Shown here: positions 1 through 10,579 of the stretch, piece by piece | Layout: each line of letters starts with the position of its first letter | Numbering within the stretch: position 1 is the stretch's first letter | Assembly (NCBI GenBank): GCA_001465935.1 | Contig: LNKV01000023.1 | Span: forward strand, 248,001 to 312,000 | Direction: 5' to 3' | DNA length: 64,000 bases | Origin: Clarireedia homoeocarpa | Taxonomy: Eukaryota > Ascomycota > Leotiomycetes > Helotiales > Rutstroemiaceae | Notes under the pieces: generated by a model | The model's input: only the letters and a program-made list of their open reading frames with translations | The model's database searches: none | What the model was told of the DNA's origin: nothing | Program-made: the position numbers and the translations under genes

Positions 1-901
1 AGTCAGTCCACCCAGTCAAAAAGTTCATAATCCGTGGTCCCCGCCGGCCTCGATGGACTAAAGAAAAATATAGAAATAACAACCAAAATCTATTTCGAGC
101 ATCCTTGAGGCAGAGGGACGTGGGTTTTTCTTACATAATGCTCCTCTAATTGTACTGTACATGATGGTTAAGTTATGATATGTAGGACAGTAGGTGGAGA
201 ACTACACACACAGAGTATTTTAGTGTCAGGGAGTTGGAAGAGGCTTACATCAGTATGATGATATGGCCTTTTTAAGGCTTGTTTACGTTGGCGCTGGAGG
301 TTTGTTTACGTCGGCGCTCGAAAACAAAGCCTAGATCGTCATAGTTGCGAATAGACTTTTTATAGAATAATAGGAAGGGTAAACTCTAGGAGCATGCCAA
401 CAATACCAAGTTGTAACGCGAAAGGTCGCGAGGCAATCGAAGTTGTTTCGCGTCGGTGAAGCATTTCCATAGAAATTGTAGTGAGGTGCTTGCTCTCTCA
501 CCTTTCGTTACTCTATCCTATTCCTTTACTTCGCACTCTCTACTTTTTATTTATTCAATATGTGATTCTGTTCATTAGAGTGATCATATATATAGAGAAA
601 TCTAATTTCTACTAGTTCCCTTCACTTCACCTATTTTGTTACCTACATCACCTTCCAACGCTCTCGTTCAATATTCACCTTCCCACCCTCCAGTTCAATA
701 TTCACTGCCACCAATCCGTACTTACTCTTTGTCTTTTCTGGATTTCCTGCTCTCAAAATCATAGGTCCTTCGTCAGATCAACTACATCTGCTCTATCCCT
801 CTTCTCATCTCTATATTGGTATCGTATCTGTTCCCTTACCGGTGTAACATAATACTAATGCTCTTATCAGACTTCATCTTCGGCTTCACTTCATTTCCAT
901 C
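1..901. other. Left-edge intergenic DNA, upstream of the first gene
   Basis: No ORF of note was seen here. A short direct repeat occurs at about 281-317, where two copies of a TTGTTTACGTYGGCGCT-like word are separated by a few bases. The last 300 bases are CT-rich with many TTCACT/CCTTCC words, as is common in the 5' untranslated regions of filamentous fungi. This suggests the promoter and leader of the gene starting at 902, although no definite TATA box was identified. Confidence 0.5.
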
Positions 902-2125
902 ATGTCGACCATTCCGGCCTTTGTTAAGACGTTAATTAGAGTCGAGATGAGAGATGGGGCTACAAAAGGGTTGAATGAACCTTATGATGTAGCTCGATCT
1001 ATCCCTCTTGCTTTAATCGTCAGCGAGAGCTACATATATCTTGGCGTGAGGGTCCTCGATTGTCAGCATCTGAGTTATAGGAGATTCGTGGACGCGGTCT
1101 CTGAAGTCTTTAACCTTCCTATCGATGAAGATGCTGTTGAATTTGGATATGTCAATGAAGCCCCATGTCCTAATGCAACACCTGATTACTTTGTCATTAA
1201 TAACGACCTAAGCTTTCGAAACGCGGTAGGTGTTTTACGAAGTTCAACAAAGTCCATCTCTTTACCTTTGTTTTTCTTCACGCCCAAACCTCATATCCCG
1301 CTCCGCCCAGGTAATCCTCGGTATAATTATATTATCCGGTGCCGTCCTGAAACTCAAGCTCGAATTTCTCCTCCTGGGTTATCCAAACCAGCTGATCTGG
1401 GTTCGTGTGCCAGCAGCACAGAGCCAATTGATCCGCCGCAGATCAATGATAGACAACCATCCTGCAGCCCTATTGATGGAGAGCATCTTCCACAACCACT
1501 GACGACTTCTGAGTCTGCAGCAGAGAACGCCCCAGAGAAAATGTTTACGTCATCGAAAATGTATACGCCAGTCGCGAAGAGAATGAAAATGCTTGATTCT
1601 TTCGCGGAACCGGCAGCAAGTAGCAGCTCGAAAGCCATCAACGAGAATACTGCACTCGCAGTAAAGCTGTTTAACCGGTACGCGATAGCACAAGAAAGGG
1701 TGATCAATATGGCGAATACGCAAGCGACAGTGGCATGTTACATTGCAAGTCTGAAGAATCACCTCGAGAAAGGAGCAGTCCCAACCAAAAACCAACTCAC
1801 ACGTATGTGCACGGACCTCGAGAAGGCACTTCAAGGGGGAAATGGGGAGTATATCTCGGATGTAGCCGCAGCAGAGGAGATTAAGAACAGAGCGGATGTT
1901 GACAAAATCTTGGAAGACATCAGCGTTACATACCCGAACATTGTTATGTTGATGAAATCCGGGATTGATATAGGATCTGGGTTCGGTAGCGGTGTCAGGT
2001 TCTGGGAGGGCGACGAAGAAACCGCAACAGCAGTATTGGCAGACTCGCAAAAAAGTATTCCTCAGACCCCATCACTAATTCCAGAGGCACGGCCACAGGA
2101 ACAGTCCGAGTCAGAGGTAGAATGA
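902..2125 (+). CDS. Hypothetical protein, 407 aa; family with a second partial copy at 53.2-53.4 kb
   Basis: This is a single open frame from an ATG at 902 to a TGA at 2123-2125. I do not recognise the family. The N-terminal ~140 residues look folded (mixed hydrophobic, with the motif RRFVDAVSEVFNLPIDEDAV). Residues ~150-220 are a Pro/Ser-rich linker. Residues ~215-350 look helical, with the conserved-looking block RYAIAQERVINMANTQATVA. The C-terminus is acidic and Glu/Ser-rich. The middle block recurs in a truncated ORF on the opposite strand at 53155-53436, so this is a small family and not a chance ORF. The 3' end is doubtful: just after the stop another frame encodes a Glu/Lys-repeat segment (2121-2378) that could be a further exon. 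Function is unknown. Confidence 0.7.
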   Translation: MSTIPAFVKTLIRVEMRDGATKGLNEPYDVARSIPLALIVSESYIYLGVRVLDCQHLSYRRFVDAVSEVFNLPIDEDAVEFGYVNEAPCPNATPDYFVINNDLSFRNAVGVLRSSTKSISLPLFFFTPKPHIPLRPGNPRYNYIIRCRPETQARISPPGLSKPADLGSCASSTEPIDPPQINDRQPSCSPIDGEHLPQPLTTSESAAENAPEKMFTSSKMYTPVAKRMKMLDSFAEPAASSSSKAINENTALAVKLFNRYAIAQERVINMANTQATVACYIASLKNHLEKGAVPTKNQLTRMCTDLEKALQGGNGEYISDVAAAEEIKNRADVDKILEDISVTYPNIVMLMKSGIDIGSGFGSGVRFWEGDEETATAVLADSQKSIPQTPSLIPEARPQEQSESEVE

Positions 2126-2378
2126 GGCGTATATACAAGGACATTGTCAGAACGGCGTACACCACCGGGGTCAGAGTCAGAGCCAGGAGGTAGAACTACG
2201 CCTAGAAGTGGAAGAGGAAGAGGTGAAGGAAGAAGAAGAGGTGAAGGAAGAAGAAGAGGTGAAGGAAGAAGAAGAGGTGAAGGAAGAAGTAGAGGCAGAA
2301 GCAAATGGTGTTGATATCAGTCATCTTCTCGCTACTACACGGGATACGGATCAAAAAGAGTACGACGACTTACAGTAA
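2121..2378 (+). other. Open acidic-repeat frame after the first gene; possible terminal exon
   Basis: In a frame different from 902-2125, sequence open from 2121 to a TAA at 2376-2378 encodes a Gln/Ser stretch, then about four repeats of EEVKEE, then a non-repetitive tail ending in TTRDTDQKEYDDLQ. The non-repetitive tail and the resemblance of its start (QSQSQEVE) to the end of the upstream ORF (QSESEVE) argue for real coding sequence. An acceptor-like TTGTCAG lies at about 2144-2150. I could not find a convincing donor, so whether it joins the upstream gene, is frameshifted, or is noncoding stays open. Confidence 0.35.
2220..2291 (+). repeat. 18-bp tandem repeat, 4 copies
   Basis: Four consecutive copies of the unit GAGGTGAAGGAAGAAGAA start at 2220, 2238, 2256 and 2274; the last copy differs at one base. 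The length is a multiple of three, so copy-number change would keep the acidic reading frame intact. Confidence 0.9.
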
Positions 2379-3292
2379 AGAAGGAAGGCCTGCCAAACGA
2401 GGATGATTTTAACTTCCAGATACGTTAGAGGTTGAGTCTAGTTCTAACAACCACAATTCGTATATAGCTTCGCAGAAGGATTCCTCAATACTAACTAGAC
2501 TTGGTCACAGTAGATGAATGACTTGGGTGCTTGGTATCGATCAGTATTGGCATTAATGTTAGTATAGAAATAAATACCAACATCAACGTCAACAACATCC
2601 ACATAGCATCCATCCATCTATCCATTATTCATTCAGATATCTCGTGAGAAGGGTTTGAAAAATCTCCTTTTAGTGTGGATTTGTTTTGTTTTTGTTTTCT
2701 TCTCTCACACGAGCAGAAAGAGAATAAATAGTCTGACCCAGCAAGTTAGTTGGGTATGTATACGATGGTGATGGGGGTTTGTGCTGTCTTGATTTGCTTA
2801 CTTGTCTATTTGCTTGCTTGTTGTGTACTGACTTACTTGGTTGTCGACTTGTGTATGTACTGTACTTTGGTTGTCTACCAACCTTTGTACCTACTTAATT
2901 ACCTGCTTTTCTCCTCACTTGCTTTTCTTCCAACTTGCTTGCGGAATCTAAGATTCTATAATATGTTATTCATCAAATAGTCTTTTCGGAATTGTTGTTG
3001 TTGTCGTCGTCTGCAGCAGCAGTGTTATTTCTGTAAAGACTGTAGTGGGGAGACAACCATCTGTAGTCTAATGTGGTCTTAGCAAGGGCAATTTTTTATA
3101 TATCTATCATCTTAATATCTACCGATATTGAATGTTTATTAATCTACCAATCACACCATATTATCTTCATGTCACGCCCTCTGTCTACCTCCGAAAATCA
3201 TGCCTTCTTCGTCCATTTAGTTCATTCAGTTCATCAAAATCAGAAAGAGCAAAGTCTCGGCTTGCCTGTCCAGCAAATTAGCTCGGTGGTAT
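2379..3292. other. Intergenic DNA between the first gene and the MFS transporter
   Basis: Mostly low-complexity sequence, with runs of TTG/CTTG around 2770-2960 and CATCCATC around 2600-2630. The open frame at 2750-2980 is a Leu/Tyr/Cys-rich translation of these simple repeats and is not counted as a gene. The right part is the 3' flank of the MFS gene. Confidence 0.5.
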
Positions 3293-5480
3293 TTACCCAT
3301 CACACTTCTTCTCCATGCCTATTCTCTCTTCCTTATTCATCCCATCTTCCTTTTCCACACCCTTTCCCTTTGACTTGTACCCCTCAGCTGTGTTTGGCTC
3401 GTTCCCATTACCCTCCGCTGCCACCCCCTCAGGAACCGAACTACTATCCCCCGACCCTTTTTCCCTCTCCTCCTTGATCGTCTCTAGCGTAACCTGTTCC
3501 ATCGCACCTGGTCCCTTGTCTTTCGATTTACGTTCCTCTCCCATTGCCATCAATGTACTGACACTGCCATTAACTTCTTCCATCTCTCCACTGCCATTTC
3601 CATGTTCAATTCCTCTATCATGTCCCTCACTCACCGCCTTATGGATATTAATGAACTCCATCCCAGCTGCGGAAATACTTGTAAGGCAAGCTGCTGAAGT
3701 TGCCACTACAAACGTCGCTGCAATCGCCATATTGTATGCGTGTAACACTTTGGGAAGATTCTGTTCTGGAACAAGACGTCGCAAGTCCGTGGCACCCATA
3801 TGGAGAATGATATCTGGTGTCAATGAAGGAATATCAAGATACGAGAGGCGTACGACGAGAAAATGAGAGAAAACAAGCTGAGCCACTGTGACGAATACCG
3901 CACCTCCAAGGCCCTGAGAAAAGAACATCAATGCCATGCCTGTTGGGACATCATCTCGCGGAAGGCAGGTTTGGGCGGCGAGATTAGCTTGTTGCATCCC
4001 AAGTCCTATTCCAAACCCGATAAAAACCTGCCATCCTAGCCACGCGGGCGGTCCACTATCTACTTTTAAAGTAGTGAAAAAGCCCGCAGCGATAGAAGAT
4101 ATTATTGAGCTTAGGACTAGCATGGGGGCGTAGTAGCCGGTGATCCTGGTACATATGCCAGCAATGATATTTGCAACTACCAGGGCAAGAACAAGTGGCA
4201 AGGTGTGCAGACCCGAATTGATAGCATCGAGACCTTTGATTGCTTGAAACCAGATCGGCAAGTAGTAGATTAAAATAAACATGGCTCCAGGATTGAAGAA
4301 AGAAAACCATACTCCTGCCGCAATTGATCGTTGCTTGATGATACGGATTGGAACTGTGGCGTTTTCTCCAGATTGGAATTGAATGATGATAAAAAGAATT
4401 AGAAGAAGGCCACCAAGAGTGAAAAGAGTTATGATTCTGGCACTTGCCCATGAGTATGTGCTTCCGCCCCATTGTAATGCTAGCAACAGACATACAATTC
4501 CTGGTATGAAGACAATAGTTCCAAGCCGGTCGAACTTCTTTAGTTGTTGACGAAAGGAATCCGTGGTTACACTTCCTGAGCTGTCGATAGTTATGAGTAG
4601 AACTGACACAACCAGGGCTCCTATCGGCAGGTTGATGTAGAAACACCATCTCCAAGACAATTTTGTGGTAAAGACGCCTCCCAATAGCGGTCCACATGCG
4701 ACCGCAATCGCAAAGACACCGCCGAATAAACCCATAAACAAAGGTCGTTTGTGAAGAGGTACGTTGGCGGTCATTATTAGCAGAATTCCATTGAAGATGC
4801 CTGCGGATCCTAAGCCAGCTGCGTGAATCATCAGTATGAGTATAGACAATGGAAAGGAGTGAAGGATCAGTAAGTGTATAAACAATGGAAAGAACATGGA
4901 TGGCCTTACCAATGGCTCTACCGACAATGAAAACTTTCGAATTTGGTGCAGATCCGCATACAGCTGACTATATCTAACGTTAGCAGAAACTCTAGATGGG
5001 ACTATCCACGGTGTCACTTTCGCCAACTTCGAAAATCCCAATAGCTGTCAGAAGTACCCATTTACGGATGTAAAATTTGTATATCTTTCCGAAAATGAGT
5101 TGTGTTGCGCAGCTTGTTAAGAGGTACGCCGAAGCATACCACCCGACATCTTGGATCGAGTGGAAGTCGTTTGTAATTGTCGGGATCGCAGTGCTAAGAA
5201 TCGTCCTATCCTGTTGTGTGTCTGCGTCAGCGATGCAAGAATGGAGATGACTGCAGAGGGGAAAACCTACGAGTGCGACAAGAAACATGGACAGATATAG
5301 AGACAGCATAATCATAGACAACTTGCGCCATCCTGGGAAAGACTCGGGTTGACCCAAACGAGGAGATGGAGCCTGTCTTCCTGGCATTTCACCATTTACA
5401 ACCATACGAATTCCGCCTTGGATCTCATCAGGGTTGCTGACTGCCGTCGACGCACGTACAGCTTCTGGACTTGAAGACAT
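3293..5480 (-). CDS. MFS transporter, DHA2 (14-TM drug:H+ antiporter) family, 660 aa
   Basis: Integral membrane transporter, likely at the plasma membrane, exporting drugs or metabolites by proton antiport; the substrate cannot be read from sequence. Four exons fit: 5271-5480, 5018-5210, 4910-4963 and 3293-4818, with introns of 60, 54 and 91 nt and all phases consistent. The spliced N-terminal half gives the DHA2 hallmarks FLVALDRTILSTAIPTI, QDVGWYASAYLLTSCATQL and GRAIAGLGSAGIFNG, then LLGGVFTTKLSWRWCFYINL. Many hydrophobic segments follow up to ~residue 535. The C-terminal ~120 residues form an unusually long hydrophilic Glu/Lys/Gly-rich tail. An in-frame ATG eight codons upstream (5504) is an alternative start. 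It is transcribed divergently from the Zn2Cys6 regulator at 6780, a common arrangement for regulated efflux pumps. Confidence 0.9.
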
Positions 5481-5504
5481 GTTGTACTCGAATAAGTTAT
5501 GCAA

Positions 5505-6779
5505 TCCACACTGACTGCAGTCACTTGATGTATTTGAGCAGACACGGAGAAGCTGAGACCAAGCTTGATATGATTCGTTGTCCTGAAGAGTTCGTTTTTG
5601 GTGCCGGATGAGGATGATATGTCAGAGGCATTGAAATTGACAGAGAGGTAAATTCTAGTAATCTGGCATGTAAAAACGGCGAAATCTCATAATGTGAGAA
5701 GGATTGAAGGGAGGTGAGAGTGGGCGTAGTAAAGGGGAGCTCGATTCACTGAAGTAGATCGAAGTAAAGTACAAGAAAACAAAAGTTGAACAGAAATGAA
5801 AATGTTTTTGCTGGTTACACGACGAATCTACTCAGGATCGTGTTGTTGCCCATCATGTATTCTGTGTACCCTACCTAGGTGAGAAGTACTTGGTTGAGAT
5901 GGGATCAACTGGCATTGGATTTCTCGCCTCTGACCATTTGAATGGACTTTGAGATCTTGGACAAGAAGGGGAATCACGAAGGTGATGCTTTCCTCCCCTC
6001 GCCGCCCTCCTGGCCCTTCCCTTCCAACACTCACCTCCACCAGTGGGTCGGGAGCAAGTCCAAACTTCAATATCTAACCAACATATATACCTTTTGAGAT
6101 TTCCATTGTGACAAAGGTATATATATATACATATATACATATATACATATATATATACATATCGTTCTTGATATCCAAATCTGACTTGAACAATCATATA
6201 TATATAAGTTTCTCAATGTCCAAATGTCACTTAGACAATCAGATAGATATCTAGTATCCAGAGTTGGTCAGCCAATCACAGCGAGGATAAAACAAAGCTC
6301 AAAAATATGTGAATGTGAAAATGTGCGTCGGGACCGATATTTACCCGAGGTTCCGATCAACCGATACCAGCCAAAGAAAAAAAGGACCTCGGACGTCCCG
6401 GCGAACACGCATTGCGACTCGTACTGTCAAAAGCATCAGCACATTGTGAAAGATTTGGAGTTCATGATTGTTCGTCTCCTGTCATCAGCTCGGGCATCCG
6501 AGAATAGCCTCATGTGCTACTGTAGCCGAGGCTTAGAAGTCGTCCCAGACAACTGATTTGCCGGTGGTGGTTCTCCATAGACCTCCAAACGCCATCTGCA
6601 CCGCACCATTCGCAGAAGAAAGCTACTTCCAAGGTTCGAAAGTCTAAACGCCCGCAGTTCCCGAAGCTCCGGCCGGGTGACAAATTCCTTCCTTCCTTTG
6701 TACCCGTCTCATCAACCCTGACCCGAAATCACAAAAGAACGAACAACCCACAGTCTCCATTATATACCCTCCTCCAACT
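5505..6779. promoter_or_regulatory. 1.3-kb divergent intergenic region between MFS transporter and Zn2Cys6 regulator
   Basis: Both flanking genes start here and read outward. The region contains an AT microsatellite (about 6118-6162, TATATACA repeats). The short frames at 5828-6197 and 6224-6556 have no recognisable features. A palindromic CGG-half-site pair could exist, but I did not find one I would defend. Confidence 0.45.
6118..6162. repeat. AT/TATACA microsatellite
   Basis: Alternating AT with interspersed TATACA words within the divergent promoter region. Confidence 0.85.
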
Positions 6780-9355
6780 ATGGAGGCATCTCCTCAACCT
6801 CTTGGCGCCATAGTAGCCACAGCTCCAGCCTCAGCTCCAGCTCCAGCCCCAGCCCCAGCTCCAGCCCCAGCTCCAGCTCAACCTCCGGTGCAGCAAAAGA
6901 TAACTCGAGGACACTCCTGCATCCTTTGCCAACAGCGTAAAGTGAAATGTGACCGACAAAAACCTTGCTCAAACTGCATCAGGGCACGTACAGAATGTAT
7001 CCCCAGTCAACCTCCCGCACCACGTAGGAGAAGACGTAAGCTTAGCGAGCTGGATGTTGCTGCAAGACTCAGAAAATATGAACATTTGCTACGAGTCAAT
7101 GGCATCAAGATTGAAGATGATGGAGTGGCAGCCGGTGGAGGCAGCGGTGGAGGCAGCGGTGCTGAAGATGTTGAAGAATCAACTCCCAGTCACCAAGCTC
7201 ATCCTTCGGGCCAGACTGCTAGTTGCAGCACCGAATCTCAACCTCTCCAATCAATGATAGGTCCTCAAAAATGCCGTGGTTCGAAACCTGGAACTGGCCA
7301 ACTGTTTTCTAAACATGGACACTCACGTTACATAGAAAAGTAGGTGTTGTCTTGGGTTTTGCATTGGTTTTTGCCTGTGCTCGACTGACTTCTATCAGTA
7401 CTGTATGGGAAAATCTCAGCAGTGAGTTACAAGACCCAAAAGATGTCATTCAGGCATCATCGGAAGAAGATGATAACTTCGAAAGCCCTGCCTATCCAGA
7501 ACCTTCATTACTCCTCTTGGGACATACTTATATTAATCTGCAATCCTTTCATCCGCAACCGGTTACAATCTTTAGATTATGGCAGTTGTTTCTGACCAAT
7601 GTCAATCCTCTGGTTAAGCTCTTTCATGCTCCAAGTGTACAAGAAATGATCCTAGAGGCCACTTCGGATATGAATAACATCCCAAAGCCCACAGAAGCCT
7701 TGATGTTTGTTATCTATCTCCTTGCTATCGGTTCGCTGAAAGATGATGAATGCGAAAGCATATTCAATGAACCGAGAGCGGTGCTTATCTCTAGGTATTC
7801 TCATGCTACGCAACAAGCTCTCATTAATGCCAAATTCCTCAAGTCTTTGAATTTGACTTCCTTACAAGCTTTTGTATTATTTCTAGTAAGTTACATCACT
7901 CAGAAGTTTCCGAGTGCCTACCATTACACATCAGACGACTCTAGTTACTAACGTACATACCCTCAGCTTGCATCTCGTAGAAATTACGACGCGCATGCGT
8001 TCTGGGTCCTAACAGGCTCAGCTACCCGGATTGGCCAAAGGTTAGGCATTCATCGTGATGGGTCTTCATACAATTTGTCTCCATTCGATACCGAGATGAG
8101 ACGGAGGGTATGGTGGCAAATTGTATTTCTGGATGGTTTTGCAGCAAAATTATCTGGCGCTGGATTTCCTGCTGTAAGTGTAACCTGTTTCCTTTATGGC
8201 CTTCGATCATAAGTATCTTGCATCCCCTCCCCTCAGACATAATCACCCAATACACGACAGAACTAACTTGATCAATTCTAGTGGTTGGCAAAGTTCGATA
8301 CAAAACTACCATTGAATGTCAGTGATAGCGACCTCACTCCCGACATGATAGAAACACCGCCAGAACGTGAAGGCGCCACAGAAATGCTTTACTGTTGTAT
8401 TCGATATGAAGTCGCGCAAGCCATCCGAAAAGCAAAAGCTTACAGTCAAAGGGGAAATGACCAGTGGGATATGGCTATCAGCGAACATGTGATTGCGGAG
8501 AAAGACAAGACTATCGATGAACTTGAAGCTAAGTTACAGAGCAAATTCTTGAAGTATTGTGATCCTTCAATACCTCTCCATCTCCTGGCCACATTTATCG
8601 CGAAATCTGTCATCTGTACAATGAGGTTGATGGTCCATCACCCTCGGCAATATCCCGACAAGGGGGCAAGCATGTCGCAAAAAGAGAAAGATATGCTTTT
8701 CGATAATTCATTGAAGATGCTTGAATACGACGCAATGGCTCACTCAAACAAGCTCGTACAAAGATATCTATGGCATATACATGTTCATTTTCAACTAGAT
8801 GCGTTCATATATCTACTCAGTGAGCTTAGGTATCGCGAGCCAAGCGATCTAGTCACCAAAGCTTGGGAGCAGATTGAAATGGCTTATGATTATCGCTCAG
8901 ATATGCTGATGGACACAAAAAGTAGTCTTTACTATGCTTTGGGGAATTTAGTATTGAAAGCATGGGCGAAGAGAGAAGAAACTGGAGATTCAGGTCAGGG
9001 CCCGTACCAGGTGGCACCACCAAGGTTTGTATCGCTCTTACGATCACAACGACAAAAAGAACCCCAAAGATCTATTGAAAGATTAAGCGATATCGAGAAC
9101 CCATTCAGAAATATGAGCCACTCACCAACTGTGTCATATGTCAGGCAAAAGCCTCCAGACTATATACCTCAACAAACCCAGCCGTCCCCTATGCCTCCAC
9201 GACAGGAGAATTGGCTCAATGCGGACTTTGTGCTCGATAATTCGATACCTGATATAACTCCTATGGACTGGGAGTACTGGCAAACATTATTGGACGGAGA
9301 CCTTTCTGCTTATACAGGAGCAAATCACACTGTCTACGGGCAAAACTGGGAATGA
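6780..9355 (+). CDS. Zn2Cys6 fungal transcription factor, ~775 aa
   Basis: Sequence-specific nuclear regulator. Four exons fit: 6780-7339, 7399-7885, 7967-8173 and 8282-9355. The introns are 59, 81 and 108 nt; the second has a textbook TTACTAAC branch site and phases agree throughout. The N-terminus has an Ala-Pro repeat (residues ~15-33). The binuclear zinc cluster follows, with Cys 47, 50, 57, 63, 66 and 73 (spacing 2-6-5-2-6), then a basic RRRRRK stretch. The middle of the protein carries a fungal-specific regulatory domain, seen in FWVLTGSATRIGQRLGIHRD and FDTEMRRRVWWQIVFLDGF. The C-terminus has Asp/Trp-containing acidic segments typical of activation regions. Divergent pairing with the DHA2 transporter suggests it controls that gene; this is inference. 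Confidence 0.9.
6820..6881 (+). repeat. CCAGCT/CCAGCC hexanucleotide repeat encoding Ala-Pro
   Basis: A run of CCAGCY hexamers inside the first exon of the transcription factor encodes alternating Ala and Pro just before the zinc cluster. Copy-number change would keep frame and change the spacer length. Confidence 0.85.
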
Positions 9356-9826
9356 ATGCGCCGGGAAATTCTTACCTGCTTCATCGGATCGGCAAAGTAC
9401 ATATTGATCAACACTTTAAGCCTTTCCGCGCATATGAATATCCATTTCCACAAATCAGCCTCGAGTCTGTCGCAGGATGACTGCATGAACCTACTGCAAT
9501 GCGACTTCCTTTACCGGACTATCGGGCGATAACTACATCTTAGAATTTGGCCCCGCCATGGCATGTGCTATGACTGACATAAATTCATGCTTTATCTTCC
9601 CCGCTTCTGGAGGTTCGAATCTCACCAACAACCACACCGTGTATAAGCCCAGGCGAGGCTATGAATTCTTCAAAGAAACCGGGCACTCCGTTACTGCATC
9701 TCATCAATATGATGAAAAGCTGTTGTCCTCGCATTCCTATATTACTAGGTGATTGATCGCCTTCCAATGCGAAACGATCGTTTCTTGTCATCACCTAAAG
9801 CATAGATCGCAGAACCTTCGGAACTA
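9356..9826. other. Intergenic DNA between the Zn2Cys6 regulator and the membrane protein
   Basis: Nothing recognisable was seen. Two overlapping ~65-residue frames (9558-9752 plus, 9585-9794 minus) lack features. A tRNA box-B-like word at ~9611 has no accompanying cloverleaf. Confidence 0.45.
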
Positions 9827-10579
9827 ATGGCTCCAATCATCCAACCTCAACCACAACCCGATCCGTCACTGCCACAAATTACACTAGCACCTCGACAAAA
9901 CGATGGCCAAGCTGTCGCAATAACTCAAACTATCACTCGCGCTAGCACCACATTCACCACAACTGTCATTCTCAGTCCAAGCAGCACATCGGATTCCATA
10001 CCAGCCGTTGTAACCATCTCCAATACAATTCCACCTGCCGCTACCAATCCGTCTGGTCCATCGAGCGGTGTCATCGCCGGCGCCGTCCTCGGTTCTATCT
10101 TTGGGTTTCTATTCCTCTGCGTCTTGTGGTATAAATGCTGCGTTAACGGGCGCTCGGCGATTCGCGTCTCGCGATACGACAGCGGAAGCGATGACGATCG
10201 GTACCGACAGCGGGAATGGAAGAGTGGGAATAGAGGTGGTGGGGGGAGGGAGTGGGAGAGAGAGCATGGAGTAAGAAGACCGGGAAGAGTGGCGACGAGA
10301 GATCGGGAGAAAGTTGTTAAGACGTACAGGAGGAGGAGTGATGGAGTGGTGTATAAAGAGGAGAGGAGACCGGGAGGGGTGGTGAGGATGCAGAGGGGTG
10401 GGGTTATTGGGTGGGGGTTTTTGAGGCCGGAGGTTAGGAGGTGGGAGAGGAGGGAAAGGAGCGATACGGATCCATTGGAGTGGGGGACTCCAGTGAAGGC
10501 GTGGAGGGGACCGGAGAAGGAGAAGAGTAAGGGGGATAGTGATGGAAAGGGAGGATTGAGGTTTAATGTTGCGGATTGA
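9827..10579 (+). CDS. Small single-pass membrane protein with Ser/Thr-rich N-terminus, 250 aa
   Basis: Single exon. Residues 1-80 are rich in Pro, Gln, Ser and Thr and are likely extracellular and O-glycosylated. Residues 81-101 (GVIAGAVLGSIFGFLFLCVL) form one transmembrane helix with small-residue spacing. The rest is a strongly basic, Gly/Arg-rich tail (RGGGGREWERE, RRPGRVATRDREK, YRRRSDGVVYKEERRPGG), presumably cytosolic. The layout resembles fungal wall-sensor-like or unclassified single-pass proteins, but there is no WSC or Mid2 cysteine domain and no obvious cleavable signal peptide, so the helix may act as signal anchor. Function is not known. Confidence 0.65.
   Translation: MAPIIQPQPQPDPSLPQITLAPRQNDGQAVAITQTITRASTTFTTTVILSPSSTSDSIPAVVTISNTIPPAATNPSGPSSGVIAGAVLGSIFGFLFLCVLWYKCCVNGRSAIRVSRYDSGSDDDRYRQREWKSGNRGGGGREWEREHGVRRPGRVATRDREKVVKTYRRRSDGVVYKEERRPGGVVRMQRGGVIGWGFLRPEVRRWERRERSDTDPLEWGTPVKAWRGPEKEKSKGDSDGKGGLRFNVAD

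Noticed and set aside
2750..2980. 76-codon hydrophobic frame resembling a small membrane protein
   Set aside because: Produced by TTG/CTTG simple repeats; no signal of conservation or splice context.
9605..9630. tRNA box-B-like word GGTTCGAATCT
   Set aside because: No matching A box, acceptor stem or anticodon arm in the flanking sequence.
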